DNA of 64,000 nt, from contig CAYYAQ010000005.1 of the NCBI GenBank assembly GCA_964469555.1, forward strand, positions 1 to 64,000. Reading direction: 5' to 3'. Below the pieces are notes generated by a model, which had not been told where the DNA came from, searched no databases, and saw only the letters and a program-made list of their open reading frames with translations. Made by a program: the position numbers and the translations under genes. Below are positions 17,183 to 26,203 of this stretch, one piece after another. The number at the start of each line of letters is the position of its first letter. Position 1 is the first letter of the stretch. This stretch comes from CAYYAQ01 sp964469555. Its GTDB lineage: Bacteria > Planctomycetota > UBA1135 > UBA2386.

Positions 17183-18055
17183 ATGCACGAGACCATCTCC
17201 GTCCGCGTCGACGCGGACAACCCTGACCACCACCTGTGGCAGAACGGCAAGACCTGGTGGATCCACTACACGGTCCACACCGACGAGGGGCGCCAGCGAC
17301 GAGTCCGCTATTCGCTGCACACCAGGGACCGTGAGCGGGCCCGGATGCTCCGCGACGCTGTGTTTCTGGGCTGGTTGCGCGAGCCTGATCGCGCGGCAGG
17401 TCCGCGGCCCCGCTGGGTGTTCTGCAAGACGGCAGACCCTGATTACCGGCCCGAGAGTTACTGGGGCGAGGAGGCGATCCACGCCAACATCAAGGGCGAG
17501 TGGCGTCGTTGCGCCATCCGCGACGCGGTGCAGTCGGCGTCCGTCGACGAGGTGCCGCCGTTCATCTTCTCGGACGCTCTGCCGGACCCGCTGCGCCAGA
17601 CGGTCGGGCGCATCCACCCGACCTTCATGGGGGGCGAGTACCTCCCGGACTACTTCGAGGGTGAGGTGGAGATCGCGAGGGTCAGCATCAAGTCGACCAC
17701 CGGCGATGTGTTCAGCGTGCGGGCTCGGCGCAAATCCGACCGGATCGACTACCGCATGGTAGACGAGTACGAGACGACATACGCGGTGGCGCCACGGGTG
17801 TCTCGAGAACCGATCACGCTCGCGGAGCTGATCATGTTGATCGAGCGGGTCGGTCGCGATGACTGCGAGCGCGGCGGTGGGGTCGGCGAGGGCTACACCG
17901 ACTCGCACCGCAACGGCAACCTCTATCCCGACACCGCCGAGCGCTGCATGCAGCTGTTGCGATTCGTCACGGTCGACTCGGAGTTCTACCCCGACCTCGC
18001 CGAGTGCTTCGAGGCCAGCGCCGAGCGCTGGCTGGAGCGGCGGCTGGAGGCGTAG
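17183..18055 (+). CDS. Hypothetical accessory protein with integrase-like N-terminus
   Basis: 290 residues, start ATG 17183 with Shine-Dalgarno GAGGAG. The first 60 residues (NGKTWWIHYTVHTDEGRQRR, then SLHTRDRERARMLRD) resemble the arm-type DNA-binding domain that begins many phage-type tyrosine integrases, but no R-H-R-Y catalytic domain follows. Instead there is an uncharacterised region (HPTFMGGEYLPDYFEGEVEI, VSIKSTTGDVFSVRARR, RIDYRMVDEYETTY). The frame is complete, so this looks like an accessory or mobile-region protein and not a truncated integrase. It follows structured leader B. It faces the flavoprotein gene convergently with 50 bases between. Confidence 0.6.
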   Translation: MHETISVRVDADNPDHHLWQNGKTWWIHYTVHTDEGRQRRVRYSLHTRDRERARMLRDAVFLGWLREPDRAAGPRPRWVFCKTADPDYRPESYWGEEAIHANIKGEWRRCAIRDAVQSASVDEVPPFIFSDALPDPLRQTVGRIHPTFMGGEYLPDYFEGEVEIARVSIKSTTGDVFSVRARRKSDRIDYRMVDEYETTYAVAPRVSREPITLAELIMLIERVGRDDCERGGGVGEGYTDSHRNGNLYPDTAERCMQLLRFVTVDSEFYPDLAECFEASAERWLERRLEA

Positions 18056-18105
18056 TCTTGCCACGGCGACGAGGAAGCGGAACTCGCGTGAACTTCTGAT
18101 CCCAG

Positions 18106-19362
18106 CTAGGCGTGCAAGCCGGCCAGTCGCGCCGTCGCGAACGCCGCCTGGAAGTTGAACCCGCCGATCGGCCCGTCCACGTCCAGGATCTCGCCGCACA
18201 GGAACAAACCCGCCGTGGCCTTCGATTCCATGGTCCGGCCATCGACCTCCTCGAGCGGGATGCCACCGCGCGTCACTTCCGCGTGACCCAACCCCAGGCT
18301 TCGGTCCACGGGGACGCGGCATTCCTTCAACAGGTGCAGCAGTCTCCTTCGTTTGTCCTTCGAGAGTTCCGCGACCGTTCCGTCGGCATCTGCCAGGCGC
18401 ACCAACGCCTGGCGCAACCGCTCCGGCAGTTCGCGGGGGAGTGAGTTGGCGGTGCTCCGTCGACCACTCACGCGTGCCTGATCCATCCACTGGCGCGAAA
18501 GCTCTTCCGCGTTCGCGTCCGGGATGAAATCGAAGATCACCTCGCAGCCCGGACCCTCCTCTTCGACGAACCCCGACAAGTCCATCGGCCCCGGACCGGA
18601 CAGCCCCTTGTGCGTGAACAGGATCGGACGCCGGCGACGACACAGCACGTCTCCGCCCTTCTTCGCGACGGCGATCACCGAATCGTTCAGTACGATGCCC
18701 GCGAGTTCGCGGACCCACGACTCCGACACGGCGAGCGGCGCGAGGTGCGGCACGGTCGGCGTGAGTTCATGACCGAACTGCCCGGCGACCCGATAGCCGT
18801 CACCCGTGGAACCCGTCTTCGGATAGCTGATGCCACCGGTCGACAGCACGAGACTCGTGCAGCGGATGTCACCGCGCGGCGTAATCACCACGAAACGACC
18901 GTCCGCGGCTCGCGACGCGTGGAGCATCGGCGTGGTGGTCACGATCGTGACGCCGGCGTCCGCGGCGAGTTTCAACAGGCACCGCAAGACATCCGCAGCG
19001 CGACCCGAGACCGGGAAGATCTTGTCGAGGTCCTCCTCCCGCAGAGGAACCCCGGCTCCCTCGACCATCGCCACCAGCTGCTCGGGCTGGAACGAGCGCA
19101 ACGCGTGACGCAACCAGCGACCGCGTCGGGTGCCGTATTCAGCCTCCAACTCCCGCCCGGTCTTCGTCGTCGTGAGATTGCACCGACCGCCACCGCTGAT
19201 GAGGATCTTCAGGCCGAGTCGCGAGTTCTTCTCGAGCAACACGGTGCTGCGACCGCGGCCAGCGGCCTGGATCGCGGCCATCAACCCGGCGGCTCCGCCA
19301 CCGACGACGACGACGTCGACAGACTTCGGCAGGGCGGGCGGCGTGTCGATCGGTTCGGGCAT
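18106..19362 (-). CDS. NAD(P)/FAD-dependent oxidoreductase, HI0933/YhiN (BaiN-like) family
   Basis: 418 residues, the usual family length. The N-terminal FAD-binding motif VVVVGGGAAGLMAAIQAAGR is followed by LLEKNSRLGLKILISGGGRC and by TGGISYPKTGSTGDGY. The C-terminal family signature is LCGEILDVDGPIGGFNFQAA. The biochemical role of most members is uncertain (some reduce bile-acid intermediates), so the substrate is not assigned. A cytoplasmic soluble protein, transcribed after the thr operon with about 270 bases between. Confidence 0.9.
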   Translation of the reverse strand: MPEPIDTPPALPKSVDVVVVGGGAAGLMAAIQAAGRGRSTVLLEKNSRLGLKILISGGGRCNLTTTKTGRELEAEYGTRRGRWLRHALRSFQPEQLVAMVEGAGVPLREEDLDKIFPVSGRAADVLRCLLKLAADAGVTIVTTTPMLHASRAADGRFVVITPRGDIRCTSLVLSTGGISYPKTGSTGDGYRVAGQFGHELTPTVPHLAPLAVSESWVRELAGIVLNDSVIAVAKKGGDVLCRRRRPILFTHKGLSGPGPMDLSGFVEEEGPGCEVIFDFIPDANAEELSRQWMDQARVSGRRSTANSLPRELPERLRQALVRLADADGTVAELSKDKRRRLLHLLKECRVPVDRSLGLGHAEVTRGGIPLEEVDGRTMESKATAGLFLCGEILDVDGPIGGFNFQAAFATARLAGLHA

Positions 19363-19391
19363 CTTGCGCCCGAACGTAGCCTACTCCCCTT

Positions 19392-19634
19392 CTACTGAAG
19401 CGTGGAACCGAGGAAGAAGGAGAGCCGACGCTCGTCGTCAGCCAGCCATTCGTACCACACGATGCGGTAATCGCCGGTAACGCTGCCCGACGAGAGTTCC
19501 TCGCCATCTCCGCTCGCGGGCCGACGCAAGACGAGCCATCGTCCGATGGTCCCCGATCGGGTCAGACTGTGCGAATCGCGACCCCTCGCGCCACGGCGAA
19601 CTCCGTCGAAGTCCTCGCCGTCAGGTCTCGACCG
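19392..19634 (-). pseudogene. Coding-like frame continuing from the thrC stop, no proper start
   Basis: Directly after the thrC TGA, in the same frame, 80 further codons run to a TAG at 19392. The translation (from GEDFDGVRRGARGRDSHSLT to TGDYRIVWYEWLADDERRLS, then FFLGSTLQ) has codon use like its neighbours and ends 29 bases before the flavoprotein gene. There is no ATG or usable GTG early in the frame, only CTG and TTG. It could be the 3' end of a broken gene, a separate gene with an unusual start, or a read-through extension of threonine synthase. The first is the simplest reading. Confidence 0.45.
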
Positions 19635-20927
19635 TCAGGGCATGGCCCGCTTGAGGGCCTCGAGGTCCGGCTCGATCTCGGCGAACCGGGTCTCGCGTGA
19701 CAGCAACTCGGCGAGGGCTGTAGGGACTTCCACTGGTCGGCCGATGCGGGGCTCGACCACGTCTTTGAACTTCGCCGGGTGCGCCGTCGCCACGATCACG
19801 GCGGGGGCGAATTCCGGACGAGTGTCGAGCAGATGCGCCGCCGTCGCGGTGTGTGGATCAAAAACGCGGCCCCACTGCCCTGGTCCCGCCTCGATCACGG
19901 CACCGATCTGCGCGTCGTCGACACTGACCGAAACGATGTTCTCGCGGAGTGTCTCCACGTCGGGGAACAGATGGAGGACGCGTTCCATGTTGCTCGGGTC
20001 GCCGACATCCATCGCGTTCGCCAGCGTTCGTTGCGACGGTCGTGGTCGCCACTCGCCACTGAGCAAGTAGTCCGGAACCGTGCGGTTGCTGTTCGTCGCC
20101 AACACGATCATCCCGATCGGGAAACCCATCTCCTTGGCCCATATCGCGGCGGTCGCGTTGCCGACGTTGCCCGAAGGAATGATGAACGTCGGATTCTCTG
20201 CATGTTGCGCGCGGAAGCGAAGCGCCGAGTAGGCGTAGTACACCGATTGCGGCAGCAACCGCGCGATGTTGATGCTGTTCGCCGTCGTCAACCGCCGCTC
20301 CCGACGCCACGACGCGTCCGTGAATGCCTGCTTCACGACGCGCTGGCAGTCGTCGAACGTGCCACGAACCGCGAACGAGTGGACATTGTCGCCCCAACAG
20401 GTCAACTGGTGCTGCTGCTCGGGCGATACCCCGCCGCTCGGAAAGAGGATGCCGACTTCGATTCCCGGTCGTCCATCCAGCGCAGAGGCGACGGCCCCAC
20501 CCGTGTCGCCGGACGTCGCAACCAGCACAGTCCGCGGGGTTGGTGACGCATCTTCGAGGTGCGCGAAGCACTCCCCGAGAAAACGGGCCCCGACGTCCTT
20601 GAACGCTGCCGTCGGCCCGTGGAACAACTCGAGCACGGCGTGCGATGGCTTGTCGATTTCGGCGGGAGGCAGAACCAGCGGCACCGGGAACGAGAGAGCG
20701 CGCGCGCAAATGTCCGGCAAGTGCTCCGCGAGAGGATCACCGACGAAGAACGGCGCCAGCACGACGGCTGCGAACTCCGCGAGAGACTCTCCACCCTCAA
20801 GACTCGCGATATCGAATTGCGGAAAACGCTCCGGCACGAACAACCCACCGTCCGGCGCCAAACCCTGCTGCATCGCGCTAGAGAACGACTCCGCGCCTTC
20901 ACCCCGGGTGCTGTGGAACTTCGTCAT
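19635..20927 (-). CDS. thrC: Threonine synthase
   Basis: 430 residues; a PLP enzyme converting O-phosphohomoserine to threonine. Visible are FHGPTAAFKDVGARFLGE with the PLP-binding lysine, the phosphate-binding region VATSGDTGGAVASAL, and FIIPSGNVGNATAAIWAKEM. The N-terminus (MTKFHSTRGEGAESFSSAMQ) is typical of the long, E. coli/yeast-type class. ATG 20927 overlaps the thrB stop (ATGA). It is the last intact gene of the coupled thrA-thrB-thrC operon. An unusual open frame continues past its stop codon. Confidence 0.95.
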   Translation of the reverse strand: MTKFHSTRGEGAESFSSAMQQGLAPDGGLFVPERFPQFDIASLEGGESLAEFAAVVLAPFFVGDPLAEHLPDICARALSFPVPLVLPPAEIDKPSHAVLELFHGPTAAFKDVGARFLGECFAHLEDASPTPRTVLVATSGDTGGAVASALDGRPGIEVGILFPSGGVSPEQQHQLTCWGDNVHSFAVRGTFDDCQRVVKQAFTDASWRRERRLTTANSINIARLLPQSVYYAYSALRFRAQHAENPTFIIPSGNVGNATAAIWAKEMGFPIGMIVLATNSNRTVPDYLLSGEWRPRPSQRTLANAMDVGDPSNMERVLHLFPDVETLRENIVSVSVDDAQIGAVIEAGPGQWGRVFDPHTATAAHLLDTRPEFAPAVIVATAHPAKFKDVVEPRIGRPVEVPTALAELLSRETRFAEIEPDLEALKRAMP

Positions 20928-21913
20928 GAACGTTCCCGGACCTTCGCACCCTCCAGTGAAATCGGGCCGACCCACGCATCCGAGACGATGTCGTGGCCCG
21001 CGAGAGTCCCGACGATCGCGTCGCGCACGACCTTTGTCTCCGACTCGTCGGCGACAAAAGCGAAGATGCTCGGTCCCGATCCAGCGATCGAACTCCCGAG
21101 CGCACCCGCGGTGCGAGCGGCGGCGCACGCCGCCCAGGCACCAGGAATCGTCGACGCGCGTTGCGGACCGATCACCACGTCCCGCATCGAACGCCGCAGC
21201 AAGTCCACGTCATCGCGGAAGCACGCGGCGATGAAGCCGGCGAGGTGGGCCGACTGCAGCACGAAGTCCTTCACGGAGACGCTGTCTCTGAGTATCGCGC
21301 GTTGGGCGCGGGTGTCCTGCCGCAAGCGCGGTCGCACGAGCACGCACGACAATCCCGAGGGCACGGGGATCTCCACGACCTCGGGTGGATCGTTCGGGAG
21401 GTAGCAGCACAGCCCGCCGAACAGGCAGGGTGCGACGTTGTCGCCGTGGGCGAGGGCTCCGCCGTCCGCGCTACCGCTCGCCGCCGCCTCGCCAGCGAGC
21501 GCGTAGCGGAGCAGCTGCGCGCGTGGTATGGACTGATCAACCAACGCGGCTCCGGCGACGACTGCCCCGACCGCTGAAGCCGCAGAACCGCCCATTCCTG
21601 AGCCGATCGGGATGCCCTTCTCGAGCCGGACACGGAACCCGTGAGCCAGATCGAGATCGTCGACCATCGCCGCGAGCGCTCGTGTCGCCGTGTTCTCCTT
21701 CGGGCTGGAGGGCAAGTCCTGGTCCCCCTCGAAATCAGCACCTCGCACCCAGTCGAGAACGACGGCACCCTCGGGATCAGGGTCGTCGACTCGTTCGACC
21801 GTGACGAGGTCGCCGAGTTCGGCGAATGAGAAGCCCATCACGTCGAAACCGACAGCGACGTTGGCGACTGTCGCCGGCGCGAACGCGGTGGCGGTTCTTG
21901 GCGTTTGACTCAT
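20924..21913 (-). CDS. thrB: Homoserine kinase
   Basis: 329 residues of the GHMP kinase family, phosphorylating homoserine with ATP. N-terminal ATVANVAVGFDVMGFSFAEL and the phosphate-binding motif 2 GIPIGSGMGGSAASAVGAVV are diagnostic; a C-terminal glycine-rich motif (ALGSSIAGSGPSIFAFV) is also present. Start and stop overlap thrA and thrC by ATGA, so translation is coupled along the pathway order aspartate semialdehyde to threonine. Confidence 0.95.
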   Translation of the reverse strand: MSQTPRTATAFAPATVANVAVGFDVMGFSFAELGDLVTVERVDDPDPEGAVVLDWVRGADFEGDQDLPSSPKENTATRALAAMVDDLDLAHGFRVRLEKGIPIGSGMGGSAASAVGAVVAGAALVDQSIPRAQLLRYALAGEAAASGSADGGALAHGDNVAPCLFGGLCCYLPNDPPEVVEIPVPSGLSCVLVRPRLRQDTRAQRAILRDSVSVKDFVLQSAHLAGFIAACFRDDVDLLRRSMRDVVIGPQRASTIPGAWAACAAARTAGALGSSIAGSGPSIFAFVADESETKVVRDAIVGTLAGHDIVSDAWVGPISLEGAKVRERS

Positions 21914-24441
21914 TGTGGAGCTCCGAGAGACGAGGCAAGTCGCAAGAGGTCGCTGAACACACCGGCCGCCGTCACCGCCGGGCCAGCACCCGGGCCCTGC
22001 ACGATCAGGGGTTGGTCAGCGTAGCGGTCGGTCGTGAAGATGATGATGTTGTCACCGCCCTGGATTCGCGCCATCGCGGAGTCCTTGGCGACCCTACGCA
22101 ACCCGACGTCGACGTTTCCCGATGCTTCTATCACTGCCACGTATCGAAGGACTTCGCCGGTCGCGTCCGCCTCCAGGCGAAGAGCCTCCATCTTCGCGTC
22201 GGCGCTCGTGAGACCGGCGACGAACTCGTCGGGATCCTCGACGTCAGAGAGATCGTCCGGCACGAGGCTCGAAACCGAAATCTCATCCAGCTCCAACGGC
22301 AGCCCGATCTCGCGACCGAGGATCACGGCCTTGCGCGCGACATCCATGCCCGACAAATCGTCGCGGGGGTGCGGCTCGGTGTAGCCGAGGGCCCGCGCTT
22401 CCTGGACGGCGGCGGAGAATGTGCACTCGGGGCCGAACGCGCTCAGCAGGAAGGACAGGCTACCCGACAGAACTCCCTCGATCCGGTGGATCCGATCACC
22501 GGTCTCGAGCAGGTCGCGCAGTGTGTTGATCACCGGCAGCCCAGCGCCGACGGTCGCTTCGTACAGATAGTTCGTCGCCGCCCTACCGCCCAGCTCGCGC
22601 AAGCGCTCGTAGACGGAGAACGCGGTGGTGTTGGCCTTCTTGTTCGGGGTTATCACGTGGATGCCACGCTCCAACCAACCAATGTAGCGCTCGGCGACCG
22701 TCGCGCTGGCTGAACAGTCGATGATCACGGCGTGCGGGATGTGACCAGCCTGCACGTACCGCGTGAACGCGTCGAGATCGACCGCCTCGCCCTCGCCCGG
22801 TTTGGCATCGCCGTCGCCGAGCTTCTCCGCGAGGCTCGACGCATCCACACCCTGATCCGAGAGAAACATCCGCCGCGAATTCGCGACGGCGCGGAATTTG
22901 AGATCGATGCGGAACTTGGACTGCAGGGCTCCGGCTCGGGCCTCGAACTGCCGCAACAACTCCGCCCCAACCTGGCCGGGACCGACGATGCCGACCGAGA
23001 GCGTGTGACCGGAGAGATAGAATCCCGCGTGCACGGCGCGCAACGCTCGCGCCGCGTCTTCCTGATCGACGACCGTCGAGATGTTCCGTTCCGACGCACC
23101 CTGCGCAATCGCACGGACATTGATTCCCGCGCGTCCGAGCGCCCCGAAGAAACGGCCCGCGACACCCTGGGTTTGAACCATGTTGTCTCCCACGGCAGCG
23201 AGGATGCTGTAGGGACCGGAGATGTCGACACGCTGCACCTGGCCGTGTTGGAGCTCCGAGGCGAACGCTCGCTCGACCGCGCGACGCGCGGTCTCGGCCT
23301 GGTCGCCGGGGATGGCGGCGCATACCGAGTGCTCCGAACTCGCCTGGGAGATCATGATGACGGACACGCCGACCTCGCGCAGCGCGAAGAACATTCGACT
23401 CGCGACGCCAGGAACGCCGATCATGCCAGCGCCTTCCAGGTTGAGGAGGGCGACGTCCGAGACGGATGAGAAACCCTTCACGGCCGACCTTGGCTTCGCG
23501 CGCCGGGTCGGTCGTTCTTCTGCGAGGTTCGAGATCTGGGTTCCGGGAAGCCCGGGCGAGGCCGCATTCTTGATCAGGATCGGGATGCCGCTCTCGATCG
23601 CAGGAGCCATCGTCTGGGGATGCAGGATCTCCGCGCCGAAGTACGCGAGTTCCATGGCTTCACTGTACGACAGCGACGGAAGGACACTCGCCTCAGGCAC
23701 CAACCGAGGGTCCGCGCTCATCACGCCATCGACGTCGGTCCAGATCGTGATCGAACGGGCTCCGAGGAGTCGACCGAAGATCGACGCGGAGAAGTCGCTG
23801 CCATTGCGACGAAGCGTCGTCGGGATTCCATTCGGGTCACGGGCCACGTAGCCGGTGATGACGAGGTGCGTCGCATCGGATTGATCGAGGCGCCGCTTGA
23901 GGAGTGCGTGCGTCGCTTCCCAGCGCACAGCGGGACCGGTCTCGTCGTGCCCGACCACGAGCACCTCGCGCGCGTCGATCCAATCGACGGACTCGCCGCG
24001 CCGCGCGAGCAATCCGTGGAGCATCTGCGCGGACCAGAGTTCGCCGTAGCCGCTGACAAGCTCGGTCGTCGTGTCAGGACAGACCCCGGCGATGCGAACG
24101 CCGCGCAGCAGGTCTTCGATGTCCGATACGTCCTTCTCGATCGCGGCGATGACCGGTGAGGCGCCCGCGGCGAGCAGTTCCTCCGCCGTCGAGATACTGC
24201 GGTCACGCAGAGCGTGCACCACTTCCTTGTAGTCCCCGTCTGGATCACTCGCGAGCTCCGTCGCGCGGATCAACTGATCGGTGATTCCTCCCATCGCCGA
24301 GACGACGACGGCGACCCTTTCAGTCGTGGCGCGGCCACCGGTGATCGAGTCCGTCGTGAGGTCGGCGGCATGGGCGATTCGTGCGGCGTCTGCGAGACAG
24401 GTACCACCGAACTTGAAGACCTGCCACGCGACGGACGACAT
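21910..24441 (-). CDS. thrA: Bifunctional aspartokinase / homoserine dehydrogenase
   Basis: 843 residues. The N-terminal aspartokinase has FKFGGTCLADAARIAHAADL (the family KFGGTS motif, with Cys for Ser) and VVVSAMGGITDQL. Tandem ACT regulatory segments follow (about 310-470), then homoserine dehydrogenase (from about residue 480; GIVGPGQVGAELLRQFEARA, HVITPNKKANTT, YLYEATVGAGLPVI). It feeds aspartate into threonine synthesis at the first and third steps, presumably with threonine feedback through the ACT domains. The start is ATG 24441 (GTG one codon upstream is possible). First gene of the thrABC operon. Confidence 0.95.
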   Translation of the reverse strand: MSSVAWQVFKFGGTCLADAARIAHAADLTTDSITGGRATTERVAVVVSAMGGITDQLIRATELASDPDGDYKEVVHALRDRSISTAEELLAAGASPVIAAIEKDVSDIEDLLRGVRIAGVCPDTTTELVSGYGELWSAQMLHGLLARRGESVDWIDAREVLVVGHDETGPAVRWEATHALLKRRLDQSDATHLVITGYVARDPNGIPTTLRRNGSDFSASIFGRLLGARSITIWTDVDGVMSADPRLVPEASVLPSLSYSEAMELAYFGAEILHPQTMAPAIESGIPILIKNAASPGLPGTQISNLAEERPTRRAKPRSAVKGFSSVSDVALLNLEGAGMIGVPGVASRMFFALREVGVSVIMISQASSEHSVCAAIPGDQAETARRAVERAFASELQHGQVQRVDISGPYSILAAVGDNMVQTQGVAGRFFGALGRAGINVRAIAQGASERNISTVVDQEDAARALRAVHAGFYLSGHTLSVGIVGPGQVGAELLRQFEARAGALQSKFRIDLKFRAVANSRRMFLSDQGVDASSLAEKLGDGDAKPGEGEAVDLDAFTRYVQAGHIPHAVIIDCSASATVAERYIGWLERGIHVITPNKKANTTAFSVYERLRELGGRAATNYLYEATVGAGLPVINTLRDLLETGDRIHRIEGVLSGSLSFLLSAFGPECTFSAAVQEARALGYTEPHPRDDLSGMDVARKAVILGREIGLPLELDEISVSSLVPDDLSDVEDPDEFVAGLTSADAKMEALRLEADATGEVLRYVAVIEASGNVDVGLRRVAKDSAMARIQGGDNIIIFTTDRYADQPLIVQGPGAGPAVTAAGVFSDLLRLASSLGAPQ

Positions 24442-24514
24442 CACCTGAATATCGGCGTGGACGGACCACGGACCACTGCGAAATCTGCGATCGGGACGGC
24501 AAATTCTCGCCCGC

Positions 24515-24988
24515 TCACTTGTTCGCGAGCCAGGAGTCGTAGGCGCGCCGGATCGCGTCCACCCGAACCCGGTTTACGCCAAAGTCGTAGTAGCCGACGC
24601 GGGACGACGAGCGCACGTGCACGAGCTTGTCCGCGGGCACGATGTGGAACTCGACGTCGTCCTTGAAACGGAAGATCAGGGTCGTGAACTGGAACCGGAG
24701 GTAGTGCTCCTCCTTCTTCATCAACACGGTGCGTGGCATGGCGGCGATGATCGCTTCCAAGCCAGCGCGGGTCTCGTCGACGCTCTTCACGAGTGGGAAC
24801 GCATCCACGCGGTGGCCGCCGTCCTCCGCGAGGCTTGAGACGCAGTTCGGGCTGCCGGGACACGACGTGAGTCGACCATCGCGCAGACCGAGGTCGGGAA
24901 CACTGCAGGACGCGAACGAGATGAGCAAGACGGGCCCGAGAGTCGAGCTACAAGCGAGCTGTCGAGGTGCGTCGAACATGCCGCCCAT
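24515..24988 (-). CDS. DUF1499 family lipoprotein
   Basis: 157 residues. A lipoprotein signal (LGPVLLISFASC) precedes the DUF1499 pattern: CPGSPNCVSS near the mature N-terminus, then HYLRFQFTTLIFRFKDDVEF and VHVRSSSRVGYYDFGVNRVR. The family is widespread and of unknown function, envelope-located here because of the lipobox. The start at ATG 24988 overlaps the previous stop (TAATG). An in-frame extension to 25084 would destroy the signal peptide and is rejected. Confidence 0.8.
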   Translation of the reverse strand: MGGMFDAPRQLACSSTLGPVLLISFASCSVPDLGLRDGRLTSCPGSPNCVSSLAEDGGHRVDAFPLVKSVDETRAGLEAIIAAMPRTVLMKKEEHYLRFQFTTLIFRFKDDVEFHIVPADKLVHVRSSSRVGYYDFGVNRVRVDAIRRAYDSWLANK

Positions 24989-25398
24989 TACTCGACCCGC
25001 TCGAAACGGAACACGTTCGCGGATTCCTTGCCGCTCGAGCTGACTCCCTCGACGCCAACGGTGAGAACGCCGTCTTTGGAGCAACTGTAGATCAGGCGCT
25101 TCATCTTCGTGTGGGTCGGGTGTTCGAACACGGCCTCCCGCTTACCGACGCTCTTCAACGGAAAGTCGAGCGGCTTGCCGACGGGTTCCCACGCGACGCT
25201 GCCTGGGCCTAGATGGCGAAGGTAGAAGGTGACGCCCTTCCTCGTCTTCTCGATCAGCAAGAACTCGTACACCCACCCGACGTCCTTCTTGAGCCAGCGG
25301 CACGTGCCAGTCATCGAGTTGCCGAGCGGCGGGTTCCAGCTCTCCTCGAGAACCTGCGCGGCGGCGGTGAGAGGCAGGGCGCGAGGGATCGTGATCAT
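24988..25398 (-). CDS. DUF6265-like protein
   Basis: 136 residues. EESWNPPLGNSMTGTCRWLK, VYEFLLIEKTRKGVTFYLRH and AVFEHPTHTKMKRLIYSCSK follow the lipocalin-like pattern of DUF6265 (E-E-W-P-GGSM, then an F-E-N/H motif). No signal peptide is present; the usual opening Leu-Gly-Cys-Trp segment is shortened. Translationally coupled to the DUF1499 gene, suggesting a shared, unknown role. Confidence 0.7.
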   Translation of the reverse strand: MITIPRALPLTAAAQVLEESWNPPLGNSMTGTCRWLKKDVGWVYEFLLIEKTRKGVTFYLRHLGPGSVAWEPVGKPLDFPLKSVGKREAVFEHPTHTKMKRLIYSCSKDGVLTVGVEGVSSSGKESANVFRFERVE

Positions 25399-25547
25399 GG
25401 CGAATTCCGAGTTTCAGAGGGCATGGTGAAAGGCCACCACCCAGAGGACGTCCCGGCCATCTAGGATTCGACAAGAGTTCCGAAGGAATCGCTAGGTCCC
25501 GGTGCGGATTCAGGGCGCGGTCGAGGTGCGAGGCACGGCTGGATCCC

Positions 25548-25892
25548 ATGTCACCAGCGACGGCTTGCCAAGGGGTTGTGAACGATCGGGGCGGAATCGG
25601 CCGCGGCGGCAGAGGGTTCTTCCTCGCGGCATCGCTCGGGATCGACCAGGGGATCGGTTTGCCGTCCGTCGTCCTCTTCCCGCTCGACAACGATTTCATG
25701 CTGGTGACCTCCATGACGACGCCTTCGATCCTCCAGGGCTTCCAGGGCGTGATCCCGCAGAGCGGATCCACGATCGCGCAGATCAACATCCCGCCGCTGC
25801 CGTTCCTCATCGGCCTCGACCTCTTCGACGCCGGCCTTCTGGACGACTTCCGAACCGTGAACGAGCCGGCCGCCGTGCACATCACGATGTAG
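25548..25892 (+). pseudogene. C-terminal fragment of a secreted planctomycete-type surface protein
   Basis: The frame FFLAASLGIDQGIGLPSVVL, FPLDNDFMLVTSMTTPSILQ, SGSTIAQINIPPLPFLIGL resembles the beta-rich C-terminal module at the end of the 42031-43884 product (MSLGTSPGMTIGSTHIPLNP and following). Nothing upstream in this frame looks coding, and no signal peptide is present, so this is probably the 3' remnant of a lost gene. The rest of 25399-26203 holds no gene that I can support apart from the terminator at 26156. Confidence 0.5.
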
Positions 25893-26155
25893 TCGGAGCA
25901 GGACTTGTCGACGCCATGGACTCATCAGCGACGTGTGGAGCGTCGCGCGCCCGGGCGGTTGCCGAGACCGAAAATGCACCCGATAATCAACGGGTACCGA
26001 ACGGTCACGACAAGTCCATCTCTTGACGCCCCCTTCGCGAGCCAATCGTGATCACCGGTTCACTTCCACCTAGGGTGGCTCTCGGATGTCACGCATTTCC
26101 GCCTCGGTGTAATCGACGAGAACTCCCGACTCGCAATGTACGCTTGCCGTACGCA

Positions 26156-26194
26156 GGCCCCGCGCAGGCACGCTGCGCGGGGCCGCTTTTCTTT
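26156..26194. terminator. Strong intrinsic terminator hairpin
   Basis: A perfect 12-bp stem (GGCCCCGCGCAG / CTGCGCGGGGCC) with a 5-base loop, followed on the plus strand by GCTTTTCTTT. It lies 10-20 bases beyond the hsp20 stop on the minus strand. The T-tract is on the plus side, so it is a textbook terminator for plus-strand transcription (perhaps from the lost surface gene). It may also block minus-strand transcription. Confidence 0.75.
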
Positions 26195-26203
26195 GTGTCG
26201 GCT

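Noticed and set aside
17174..18718. A 514-codon minus-strand open frame across the accessory gene
   Set aside because: It is antisense to two well-supported genes (17183-18055 and the out-of-frame flavoprotein), with arginine/proline-rich shadow composition.
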